Shown here: positions 27,123 to 34,708 of the stretch, piece after piece
Layout: each line of letters starts with the position of its first letter
Numbering within the stretch: the stretch's first letter is position 1
NCBI RefSeq assembly: GCF_005696555.1
Contig: NZ_CP040005.1
Location: 2,852,001 to 2,916,000, forward strand
DNA length: 64,000 bases
From: Actinomyces sp. oral taxon 171 str. F0337
GTDB lineage: Bacteria > Actinomycetota > Actinomycetes > Actinomycetales > Actinomycetaceae
Direction: 5' to 3'
Position numbers and translations under genes: made by a program
Notes under the pieces: generated by a model
The model's database searches: none
Told to the model about the DNA's origin: nothing
Seen by the model: only the letters and a program-made list of their open reading frames with translations

Positions 27123-28121
27123 ATGCCCGGCAACGAGCAGTACCCCGGCGCCAAGCGCCGCCCCGGCTCGAAGAAGGGCCCCACGAAGGGCTCCGGCGGC
27201 CAGCGCCGCAAGGGCCTGGAGGGCAAGGGCCCCACCCCGCGCGCGGAGAACCGCGTCGGTCATCCCAAGGCCCGGGCGAAGGCCCGCGCCGAGGCCCGGG
27301 CCGCCCAGCCCACCCGGGCCAAGCAGCTGGAGAAGATCAAGCGCCGCTTCGACGTGCCCGAGGGCCACGAGATCCTGTGCGGGCGCAATGCCGTGGCCGA
27401 GGCCGCCTACGCCTCGGTGCCCATCACCCGGGTCTTCATGGCGGTCTCCGCCCAGTCCGACGAGCGCCTGGGCGCCGTGGTGCGCCGCGCCGCCCTGCTG
27501 GGCGCCCCGGTGCTGGAGACCACCAGGCTGGACCTGGACGCCCTGACCGACTCCGCCGCCCACCAGGGCGTGGCCATCGAGGTGCCCGCCTACGAGTACA
27601 CCACCGCCCGCGACCTGCTGGAGCGCGCCAGAGCCCTGGGCCGCACACCGCTGCTCGTGGCCCTGGACCAGGTGACCGACCCCCACAACCTCGGCGCGGT
27701 CCTGCGCAGCGCCGGGGCCTTCGGGGCCGACGGCGTCATCATCCCCGAGCGCCGCTCGGTGGGTGTCAACGCCACCGTGTGGAAGGTGTCGGCCGGCGCT
27801 GCCGCCCGGGTGCGCGTGGCCCGGGAGACGAACCTCGTGCGCGCCCTGGAGCAGCTGAAGAAGGAGGGCTGCTTCGTCGTCGGCCTGGACGGCTCGGGCA
27901 GCACCGCCGTCGAGGACCTCACCCTGGCCGACTCGCCCCTGGTGCTGGTCACCGGCGCGGAGGGCGCGGGCCTGTCCCGCCTGGTGCGAGAGACCTGCGA
28001 CGTGCTGGTCTCGGTGCCGATCAGCCGCAGCGTGGAGTCCCTCAACGCGGCCGTGGCCACGGGCATCAGCCTCTACGAGGTCGACCGCCTGCGGCGCCGG
28101 GCCGCCGCCAGCGGCAGCTGA
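27123..28121 (+). CDS. rlmB: 23S rRNA (guanosine-2'-O-)-methyltransferase RlmB (TrmH family)
   Basis: The protein has 332 residues. A basic N-terminal tail of about 65 residues precedes the substrate-binding domain (ILCGRNAVAEAAYASVPITRVF) and the SPOUT methyltransferase domain with motifs LVALDQVTDPHNLGAVLRSA, VLVTGAEGAGLSRL and VSVPISRSVESLNAAVA. RlmB methylates G2251 of 23S rRNA. AGGAGG precedes the ATG. It lies 57 bp after cysS, the standard cysS-rlmB order of actinobacteria. Confidence 0.95.
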   Translation: MPGNEQYPGAKRRPGSKKGPTKGSGGQRRKGLEGKGPTPRAENRVGHPKARAKARAEARAAQPTRAKQLEKIKRRFDVPEGHEILCGRNAVAEAAYASVPITRVFMAVSAQSDERLGAVVRRAALLGAPVLETTRLDLDALTDSAAHQGVAIEVPAYEYTTARDLLERARALGRTPLLVALDQVTDPHNLGAVLRSAGAFGADGVIIPERRSVGVNATVWKVSAGAAARVRVARETNLVRALEQLKKEGCFVVGLDGSGSTAVEDLTLADSPLVLVTGAEGAGLSRLVRETCDVLVSVPISRSVESLNAAVATGISLYEVDRLRRRAAASGS

Positions 28122-28280
28122 TCCGCACCTCTGCTCAGGGCCGGCCGGCCCCGGCGGAGCCTGCTGACCCGGCAGAGCCGGCCGATCCGGCCACCCCGGT
28201 CGAAAGCACCCGGTTTACACTTCCCCATGACGGCCCCGTTGCTGACACAATGGGCCGCATCCGATCCACAGGAGGTCCCC

Positions 28281-29522
28281 ATGGCCCAGGACGCTTCACA
28301 GCGCTGGAACCGCACCGACGGCGTGCTCATCGCGCCGGGCACGACGCCGGAGGCGGTCGCCGACGCCTTTGCCTCGCGCGGGGTGGTCGTGCGCCTGGAG
28401 TGGTTCCCGGCCACCACCCACCTGCTCAGCCTGACCCTCATGACCGACGTCGAGGGCCGGGTCGCGGTGACGCCGCCCTCGCGCGGGGGCGTTGTGCCCG
28501 GTCCGCGCGTCAGTGAGCTCGTGGAGTCCCTGGCCCGGGAGTTCACGGCCGACGTCGCCGTGGGGCCGGCGACCTTCAACGCCCTGCCCGATGACGTCGA
28601 GCTGCCCACGATCTCCCACCACGGCTCGGCCAGCGCCCGCACCGTCGTGATCTCCCCGATGAGCGCCTACATGGTGCCGCTGCAGGCCACCCTGCTGGAG
28701 CGGCCCCTGGCGGTGGCCTCGACGCCGAGCCTGGACCGCCGCATCGTCATGTACTCCGGTGAGGGCACGGAGCTGGGCACCTTCGGCTGGGACGAGGAGT
28801 CCCTGCCGGCCCTGGTGCTGACCTCCGACTCCGAGGACATGTCCATCCGCGCCATCCCCACTGGGGACCCCGAGGACGACGCGGTCTTCTCCTGGGGCAT
28901 GACGTCGCGCTACGTGTGGGGCGGGGTCAAGGAGCCCGGCCCAGCCCTGAGGTCCTTGGTGGACGAGCTCCTGGCGGACCTGACCGACGCGTCGGGGATC
29001 GTCGACGCCGTCCCGGGCGCGGACCTGGAGGCAGCGGCCGCCGCCATCGTCCAGCCCGGCATCGACGGTTTCGCCGCGATGCTTCAGGCCCTGGGCCTGC
29101 CCGACTGGGTGCTGGAGGTCCTCACCGGCCGCCTGGCGCCGGTGGAGGTTCCCGGCGTCGTCGTGCACGAGCCGCGCGGGCTGTCCAACGCGGTGGGCCG
29201 CAGCGTGGGCCTGCTGCTGGCCGACCCCTCGACCCCGGGCTCGGCCTTCTGGCAGGGCTACGTGCGCACGGTGACGGACAAGCCGTGGGCGGTGCGGGGC
29301 GCCGCGCTGCTCGAGGCGGGCCTGGGCGGGGCGCTCGTGGGGGCCGCCGTGCGCCGTCGTCGCTCAACCGGAAGCATCCCGGGCGGGATGGCGGCCGTGG
29401 GGGCCTTCCTGCTGGTGGACGCCATCACCGAGGTCTCGCTGGCCTCCTGGACGCGTCACCGCGAGCTGCGCCGCCGTGCCGACGAGGAGATGGCTCTGGT
29501 CGCCGAGGAGCTCGGCGCCTAG
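28281..29522 (+). CDS. Hypothetical protein, C-terminal membrane segment
   Basis: The protein has 413 residues. I recognise no characterised family. Residues 1-330 are a mixed alpha/beta region without obvious catalytic motifs (opening MAQDASQRWNRTDGVLIAPG). Two weakly hydrophobic segments near the end (LLEAGLGGALVGAAV and GGMAAVGAFLLVDAITEVSL) suggest membrane association. The ATG follows AGGAGGT with proper spacing; an ATG at 28227 is open but unsupported. It is convergent with the TetR gene, with only 5 bp between the stops. Confidence 0.65.
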   Translation: MAQDASQRWNRTDGVLIAPGTTPEAVADAFASRGVVVRLEWFPATTHLLSLTLMTDVEGRVAVTPPSRGGVVPGPRVSELVESLAREFTADVAVGPATFNALPDDVELPTISHHGSASARTVVISPMSAYMVPLQATLLERPLAVASTPSLDRRIVMYSGEGTELGTFGWDEESLPALVLTSDSEDMSIRAIPTGDPEDDAVFSWGMTSRYVWGGVKEPGPALRSLVDELLADLTDASGIVDAVPGADLEAAAAAIVQPGIDGFAAMLQALGLPDWVLEVLTGRLAPVEVPGVVVHEPRGLSNAVGRSVGLLLADPSTPGSAFWQGYVRTVTDKPWAVRGAALLEAGLGGALVGAAVRRRRSTGSIPGGMAAVGAFLLVDAITEVSLASWTRHRELRRRADEEMALVAEELGA

Positions 29523-29527
29523 AAGCG

Positions 29528-30097
29528 TCACGCCGCGGAGCAGGCCGGTCGACCAAGCCCCTCGAGGTAGGCCCTCAGCACCTTGCGGGCGTCCACGGGT
29601 GCCGCCTTGGCCGCCTGGTACATGAGCAGGGCGTCCACCAGCCCCACTAGGTCGGAAGCGTGAACAGAGGCCTGGTCGACATCCGCGGCAACGAGTATCC
29701 GCTCGGCCAGACTCGTCAGAGGCCGCCTGACCGGCGCTTCTGCTGTGAGCAGCTCCCGGAGCTCGACGTCGTCGCGCAGCTCGAACAGCAAAGCCCCACG
29801 CGCGGCCTGGGCGTCCGCACGCCGCGCCATGTGCTTCAGGATGCCGACGACGATCTCGGCGGCCTCCTGCCGGCTGACGGACGCGGGGACCTCAAGGTCG
29901 TTGATGTCAGCCTGTGAGCCATCGGAGAGGCGGTTGACCACGAGCGCCAGCAGATCACGGCGAGTCCGGGCGTAGTAGGAGGTCGACCCGCGGGGCAGTC
30001 CCGCCTCCGTGTCGACCTGCAGATGAGTGAGGGCATGCACCCCATCACGGGCGATGAGCCTGACCCCAGCGTCACCAATGTGCTCCCTGCGCCCCAT
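29528..30097 (-). CDS. TetR family repressor
   Basis: The protein has 189 residues. The N-terminal helix-turn-helix region (GDAGVRLIARDGVHALTHLQVDTEA, then PRGSTSYYARTRRDLLALVV) is TetR-like and resembles regulators whose HTH ends in GSTSYYF. The remaining helices would form the ligand and dimer domain. The ATG follows AAGGAGCAGGTACG; longer frames upstream run across the operator. It diverges from the reductase gene over a 52-bp inverted repeat, so it most likely represses both itself and that gene. Confidence 0.88.
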   Translation of the reverse strand: MGRREHIGDAGVRLIARDGVHALTHLQVDTEAGLPRGSTSYYARTRRDLLALVVNRLSDGSQADINDLEVPASVSRQEAAEIVVGILKHMARRADAQAARGALLFELRDDVELRELLTAEAPVRRPLTSLAERILVAADVDQASVHASDLVGLVDALLMYQAAKAAPVDARKVLRAYLEGLGRPACSAA

Positions 30098-30121
30098 CGT
30101 ACCTGCTCCTTGCCTTCCAAC

Positions 30122-30173
30122 CACGTGGATCTCTATGATCATAGAACACTCTATGATCATAGAGATCCACGTG
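30122..30173. promoter_or_regulatory. 52-bp perfect inverted repeat, predicted TetR operator
   Basis: Two 24-bp arms (30122-30145 and 30150-30173) are perfectly complementary with only ACAC between them. Each arm contains the self-palindrome TCTATGATCATAGA, so the site can also be read as two tandem 14-bp dimer sites. It lies between the divergent TetR and reductase genes and is much more AT-rich than its surroundings. A dual TetR-dimer operator is inferred from position and symmetry. Confidence 0.75.
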
Positions 30174-30206
30174 ACGGCCAGACCGGACCATGAGGAGGCG
30201 ACCGCA

Positions 30207-30959
30207 GTGAAGGTGGCAGTTGTCGGAGCGGATGACTCAGGAAAAGCCATCAAGCGAGCCCTGCAGGAGGCCGGGGCGCAGGTGACACTGCACTCGCGCC
30301 GTACCGGCTTCGACGTCCTGCACGACGACGGAGCTGCCGCGCTATCCGGCGCGGACGTCATTGTGGAGGCCACCGGACGGTTCACCACCAGCAAGAGGGT
30401 CGCCACCGAGTTCTTCACACGCTCGACCCGCGCCGTATCGGCGGCCGCGAACACCCTGGGCGCCAGGCACGTCCTGCTGTCGATCGTCAACTGCGACCTT
30501 CCGGAGGTGCAGGGCTACGGTTACTTTGCGGGCAAGTGCGCGCAGGAGCGGCTTGCTCTCGAGTCGAGCAGGCGCCTGTCACTGGTTCGCTCGACCCAGT
30601 GGTTCGAGTTCGCCGAGCAGAACATGGAGCGCATGCGCTACGGGCCCGTCTCACTCGTTCCCTCGATGAGGATGCGGCCGGTCAGCCTCGATTCCGTCGC
30701 CGAGACGGTGGCCCGAGCAGCCCTGAGTGAGACCGACGGCCAGACCTACCAGGTCGCAGGACCGGAGGTCATGACGCTGTGGGAGATGACCGCACAGCTG
30801 CCGAGCCTCACGGCGAGGCCGGTTCCCCTGGTGGTCCCCACCGGGTGGGGACTCGCCTTCCGTCGCGGCGCACTGGTTCCCGGCGACGACGTCCCTGCAG
30901 CGGGTCCCACCTATGCGCAGTGGCTACAGGAACGGCGCCACCCCGGGCAGAGCCTGTAA
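30207..30959 (+). CDS. NmrA-like NAD(P)-binding reductase/epimerase
   Basis: The protein has 250 residues. The N-terminal Rossmann motif is VKVAVVGADDSGKAI, slightly off the usual GxxGxxG, and the layout is that of an atypical short-chain dehydrogenase of the NmrA/SDR type (LGARHVLLSIVNCD, YFAGKCAQERLALES, TYQVAGPEVMT). The Lys in YFAGK resembles the SDR catalytic Lys. I choose the GTG at 30207, preceded by GGAGG with 8-nt spacing; earlier frames start inside the operator. It is probably repressed by the divergent TetR regulator. The substrate is unknown. Confidence 0.8.
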   Translation: MKVAVVGADDSGKAIKRALQEAGAQVTLHSRRTGFDVLHDDGAAALSGADVIVEATGRFTTSKRVATEFFTRSTRAVSAAANTLGARHVLLSIVNCDLPEVQGYGYFAGKCAQERLALESSRRLSLVRSTQWFEFAEQNMERMRYGPVSLVPSMRMRPVSLDSVAETVARAALSETDGQTYQVAGPEVMTLWEMTAQLPSLTARPVPLVVPTGWGLAFRRGALVPGDDVPAAGPTYAQWLQERRHPGQSL

Positions 30960-30992
30960 ACCAAGATTATTCCCACTCATCCCAACACCTCG

Positions 30993-31460
30993 TCAGCTCA
31001 TCGCACTATATATTAACCATATGAACAGCCAGACAAATAACATAGGAACCAAAGTTGAAACAGCAAGAACCGCGAAGAAGATCGTTACCGCTCGTATCCG
31101 CCGGCTCTCTGAGGGGGAACGCCCTTCAAGTTTCGTGAAGGTCAGCGATCCAGGATCTCCCTTGATATGGGAGGCACGATAAAAGACTGGCACCACCTGG
31201 CCGGGCTGCACGATGAAATCCAGCCGCGGTTTTGAAATGAAGAGCAACGTAATATCAAGCACTACCGACACCGCCCCCGGGGCGACAGCGACCCTTATCG
31301 CACCTTCGTAGGGCAGCCGCACCCGCCAACCATTGACAAGAAGATTGACATGAGTTGTGAAATAGAGGCGAACAGACGTGTCGAAGTACAGGTCGATGAA
31401 GGCGCTGCTCTCCGGCGTCGCCCCGGGCAGGGCCTGGAATGCGGACACGTCCTCGCTCAT
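30993..31460 (-). CDS. Hypothetical protein with C-terminal membrane helix
   Basis: The protein has 155 residues. Residues 1-110 look like a beta-rich domain (LYFDTSVRLYFTTHVNLLVN, VAVAPGAVSVVLDITLLF) and residues 128-153 form one hydrophobic helix, so it is probably tail-anchored. No family is recognised. AAGGGGAT lies just before the ATG. The 3' end and the short gap to the reductase are clearly more AT-rich than the neighbours. The two genes are convergent. Confidence 0.6.
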   Translation of the reverse strand: MSEDVSAFQALPGATPESSAFIDLYFDTSVRLYFTTHVNLLVNGWRVRLPYEGAIRVAVAPGAVSVVLDITLLFISKPRLDFIVQPGQVVPVFYRASHIKGDPGSLTFTKLEGRSPSESRRIRAVTIFFAVLAVSTLVPMLFVWLFIWLIYSAMS

Positions 31461-31569
31461 ATCCCCTTCACGGCTCTTCTCATCGCCTCCGCTGATCGGG
31501 GTCAGACTATCAACCGGGTGGACGCCACCGGTGCTGGCGCCGTCGCACCGTCCGGCCTGCAGAATGCGC

Positions 31570-32946
31570 CTACTCCCCCTTGAACTTCATGCCGGCGGTG
31601 AAGCCGTAGGGGTTGGCGGCGTAGTCGGCCAGGGTCTGCTCGTCGCGGGCGGCGAACTCGGCGTCGTCATCGGGTACCGGCTCGTCGATGTCGTCGCCGA
31701 CGACGATCGCCTCCATCTCCTGGGTGTCCCCGACCCCCAGGTAGGCCCGCTCGTCACGGTGCTGGGGCAGCACCGTGGCCACGTAGTCATCCACCGCCTC
31801 CTGGGTGGTGACGTAGCGGTCCTGGGCCTCGGACATGTACCAGCGGTGCTCGAGGATCTCGTGGAAGATCTCCGCGGGCTCGAGCTTGCGGCGCATCTCG
31901 ACGGGGACGGAGTGGATGGTGGGCTCGAAGACCTCCGCCAGCCAGGCGTGGGCCACGAGCTCGATGGGGTCGTCGCTGCGCCCGGACATGGCCCGGTAGG
32001 CCTCCAGGTCGTTGAGCATGCGCTGACCCTGGCGCTCCTGGACGTCAAGGCCGGTCAGTCGCATCACCTGCCGGTGGTAGTGGCCGGCGTCGACGACCTT
32101 GGGCTGAATGGTGATGTGGTTGCCCTGAGAGTCCGTGTCCATGGTGAGCTCGGCGACGTCGTAGCCCATCTCGTTGAGCTTCTGGACCCGCTGGCGCAGG
32201 CGCCAGCGCTCGTCCATGGAGAAGGACTCCTCCGCGGTGAGGACGTCCCACAGCTCGGTGTAGCGGCTGACGATCCGGTCCCCCACCTCGATGGTGTCCA
32301 CGCTCGGCTCCAGCAGCGCGCCGGCCTGGAGGTCCATGAGCTCGCCGATGATGTTGGTGCGGGCGATATCGATGTCGTAGAGGCGCTTGCCGTCGGTGAG
32401 CCCCTCGGGGTAGAGCTCGCCGGTCTCGGCGTCCACCAGGTAGGCGGCGAAGGCCCCGGCGTCGCGGCGGAAGAGCGTGTTGGACAGGGACACGTCCCCC
32501 CAGTAGAAGCCCAGCAGGTGCAGGCGCACCAGCAGCACCGCGAGCGCGTCGATGAGTCGGGTGGCGGTCTCCGGGCGCATGTACTGGCTGAAAAGCGCCC
32601 GGTAGGGCAGGGAGTAGGACAGGTGCTCGGTGATGAGCACCGAGTTGAGCTCCTCGCCGGTGACGCTTCTGCGGCCGGTGATGACCGCGGTCGGGTGCAC
32701 GCAGGGCGCCCCCAACCGCAGCAGGTCGCGCAGGAGCTCGTACTCGCGGTGAGCCACGGTCTCGCCGATCTCCTTGACCGCGATGACGCGCTCGGAGAGG
32801 TTGACGAAGCGCACGATGTGGCGGGACAGACCACGAGGCAGCGCGGCGAGGACCTCGGTGGGCCACTCCTCCAGCGCCGTCTCCCAGGGGAGGTCGAGCA
32901 GCGCCGGATCAATCGTTGCCGCCGTGATCTTCATGGACTGGGACAT
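31570..32946 (-). CDS. DUF4032 protein with kinase-like fold
   Basis: The protein has 458 residues. The N-terminal half resembles lipopolysaccharide-kinase-like proteins (AVKEIGETVAHREYELLRDL, VLITEHLSYSLPYRALF, GFYWGDVSLSNTLF, YLVDAETGE), where GDVSLSN corresponds to the HxDxxxxN-type catalytic loop. The C-terminal half is the DUF4032 region (IFHEILEHRWYMSEAQDRYV). Conserved in actinobacteria, it has no proven role; a phosphotransferase activity is inference. The ATG at 32946 is the only good start. It lies downstream of the MsiK-type ATPase gene but a strong terminator separates them. Confidence 0.82.
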   Translation of the reverse strand: MSQSMKITAATIDPALLDLPWETALEEWPTEVLAALPRGLSRHIVRFVNLSERVIAVKEIGETVAHREYELLRDLLRLGAPCVHPTAVITGRRSVTGEELNSVLITEHLSYSLPYRALFSQYMRPETATRLIDALAVLLVRLHLLGFYWGDVSLSNTLFRRDAGAFAAYLVDAETGELYPEGLTDGKRLYDIDIARTNIIGELMDLQAGALLEPSVDTIEVGDRIVSRYTELWDVLTAEESFSMDERWRLRQRVQKLNEMGYDVAELTMDTDSQGNHITIQPKVVDAGHYHRQVMRLTGLDVQERQGQRMLNDLEAYRAMSGRSDDPIELVAHAWLAEVFEPTIHSVPVEMRRKLEPAEIFHEILEHRWYMSEAQDRYVTTQEAVDDYVATVLPQHRDERAYLGVGDTQEMEAIVVGDDIDEPVPDDDAEFAARDEQTLADYAANPYGFTAGMKFKGE

Positions 32947-33079
32947 GAGGTCATTCTTTCAGGCCAGAATCCATTTTGCTTATCAAGACATGAGCCGCCG
33001 ACCACACTTCTTACGTCGGCGCTGGAGCCGCTCCCACCGGGCGCGGTCGTCACCGCCCCGGTCCGCCTCGGTGAACGCG

Positions 33080-33118
33080 ACGACGGCGCCGCCCCCGGCA
33101 GGGGAACGGCGCCGTCGT
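33080..33118 (-). terminator. Terminator after the ABC ATPase gene
   Basis: ACGACGGCGCC (33080-33090) and GGCGCCGTCGT (33108-33118) form a perfect 11-bp stem 12 bp after the stop of the minus-strand ATPase gene. Confidence 0.8.
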
Positions 33119-33129
33119 GCTCAGCATCC

Positions 33130-34257
33130 TCAGGCAGGCAGGCGCTTGCCGGTGGAGGCGGAGAAGATGTGCTCCTGGCCGGGGCGGATCCGCACGTAGA
33201 CGGTCTCGCCCGGCTCGGGGGCGGTACGCGGGGGCACCCGCACGATGATCTGACTGGAGTCCTCACCGGAGCCGAGCTTGGCCTCGGAGTCCTCGGCACC
33301 GACGAGCTCACCGTAGATGTAGGCGTCGGAGCCCAGCTCCTCGACGAAGGACAGGCGCACCGGGATGGAGTGCTCGTCCTGGGCGGAGACGACGTCGAGC
33401 GACTCGGGGCGGAACCCGATGGTCACCTTGCCGCCGTCCTCGGGAGTGATGGCGTCCAGGGTCGCCTTGGACAGCTGGATCTTGGCGGCGCCGACGGTGG
33501 CGACGTCGTCCTTGACCGTGAACTGCCCCAGGTTCATGGCCGGCGAGCCGATGAAGCCGGCGACGAACTCGTTGGCGGGGTGGTCGTACATCTCGCGCGG
33601 GGTGCCGACCTGCTGGAGCACGCCGTCCTTGAGGACCGCGATGCGGTCACCCATGGTGAGGGCCTCGGTCTGGTCGTGGGTGACGTAGACCGTGGTGACG
33701 CCCAGCGAGCGCTGGAGCGAGGCGATCTGGGTACGGGTCTGCACACGGAGCTTGGCGTCCAGGTTGGACAGCGGCTCGTCCATGAGGAAGACCTTGGGCT
33801 TGCGCACGATGGCACGCCCCATGGCCACACGCTGACGCTGACCACCGGAGAGCGCCTTGGGCTTGCGGTCCAGGTACTCGGTCAGGCCGAGGATCTTGGC
33901 GGCCTCGCGCACGCGCTTGTCGATCTCGGCCTTGGGGGTGCCGGCGATCTTCAGGGCGAAGCCCATGTTGTCGTGCACGGTCATGTGCGGGTAGAGCGCG
34001 TAGTTCTGGAAGACCATGGCGATGTCACGGTCCTTGGGCTGAACATCGGTGACGTCGCGGTCACCGATGAGGATACGACCGGCGTTGACGTCCTCCAGGC
34101 CCGCGAGCATGCGCAGGGAGGTGGACTTACCGCAGCCGGAGGGGCCAACGAGTACGAGGAACTCGCCATCGGCGATCTCGAGGTTGAGAGAGTCCACGCT
34201 GGGGCGGTCATTGCCCGGGTAAACGCGCGTGGCGTTCTCGAAAGTCACAGTTGCCAT
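33130..34257 (-). CDS. Carbohydrate ABC transporter ATP-binding protein (MsiK/UgpC type)
   Basis: The protein has 375 residues. Walker A is LVGPSGCGKSTSLRMLAG, the signature LSGGQRQRVAMGRA, Walker B VFLMDEPLSNLDAKLR and the switch THDQTEALTM; a C-terminal TOBE/OB domain (about 240-370) is typical of CUT1 sugar importers. No permease or binding-protein gene is adjacent, so it is probably a shared ATPase that energises several sugar transporters, as MsiK does in Streptomyces. An inverted repeat (34340-34363) lies upstream. Confidence 0.93.
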   Translation of the reverse strand: MATVTFENATRVYPGNDRPSVDSLNLEIADGEFLVLVGPSGCGKSTSLRMLAGLEDVNAGRILIGDRDVTDVQPKDRDIAMVFQNYALYPHMTVHDNMGFALKIAGTPKAEIDKRVREAAKILGLTEYLDRKPKALSGGQRQRVAMGRAIVRKPKVFLMDEPLSNLDAKLRVQTRTQIASLQRSLGVTTVYVTHDQTEALTMGDRIAVLKDGVLQQVGTPREMYDHPANEFVAGFIGSPAMNLGQFTVKDDVATVGAAKIQLSKATLDAITPEDGGKVTIGFRPESLDVVSAQDEHSIPVRLSFVEELGSDAYIYGELVGAEDSEAKLGSGEDSSQIIVRVPPRTAPEPGETVYVRIRPGQEHIFSASTGKRLPA

Positions 34258-34708
34258 GAGTGGTGCTTCCCTTCACCGGCAGGTACGTGCCGGACGATCC
34301 GTCGTGAAAGGTGCCGATGCGTGTCCGCATTGACACGTGCCGCGGTCAGCCGTTCGACCGCGGACGGGCTCATCTTGACACAGGTTTCCCGCTTTGACCA
34401 GCGATTCACAGCAAATAGTCAGGGAGGTCTTCTCCGGCGATGGCGGCGAAAGACCGTCGTCGGGACCGGTGGCGTATCGGTGGCGGGTCGGCGGCAGGCC
34501 GGTGACGGCCGACGGCGGCTCGCCCCGTCCCGCTAAGGAGGCGGTCGGTGGAGGTCTCCCCGTCCCCGCCGTCGGGAACGAGCCGCCCCGCTGTCGGCGA
34601 AGTGGCTCCACGGCTGGCCTTACTCCCGCGATATGGCCCACAGTCGGGCGAAGAGCCCCACAGGTACGGGGCACCCGTGAGGAGATTCAGGCCGGTACTG
34701 TGGGGGGC
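34258..34708. other. Divergent intergenic region with inverted repeat
   Basis: This 451-bp gap separates the ABC ATPase gene from the Ser/Thr kinase gene and must hold both promoters. An 8-bp inverted repeat, CCGCGGTC...GACCGCGG (34340-34363), lies about 85 bp upstream of the ATPase start and is a candidate operator. On the plus strand a TACTGT box (34696-34701) sits 7 nt before the kinase ATG. An open frame through the middle has no start signal and no recognisable protein. Confidence 0.5.

Noticed and set aside
28138..28151. GGGCCGGCCGGCCC palindrome after rlmB as a terminator
   Set aside because: The palindrome has no loop and no T-tract, and such GC palindromes are expected by chance at this composition.
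31378..34536. Plus-strand open frame of 1052 codons opposite the DUF4032 and ABC ATPase genes
   Set aside because: It is an antisense shadow of two clearly conserved minus-strand genes, its protein is Gly/Leu/Val/Asp-rich low complexity, and it spans the intergenic terminator.
34394..34708. N-terminal extension of the Ser/Thr kinase frame
   Set aside because: The extension has no ribosome-binding site or family similarity, and a -10 box directly precedes the ATG at 34709.
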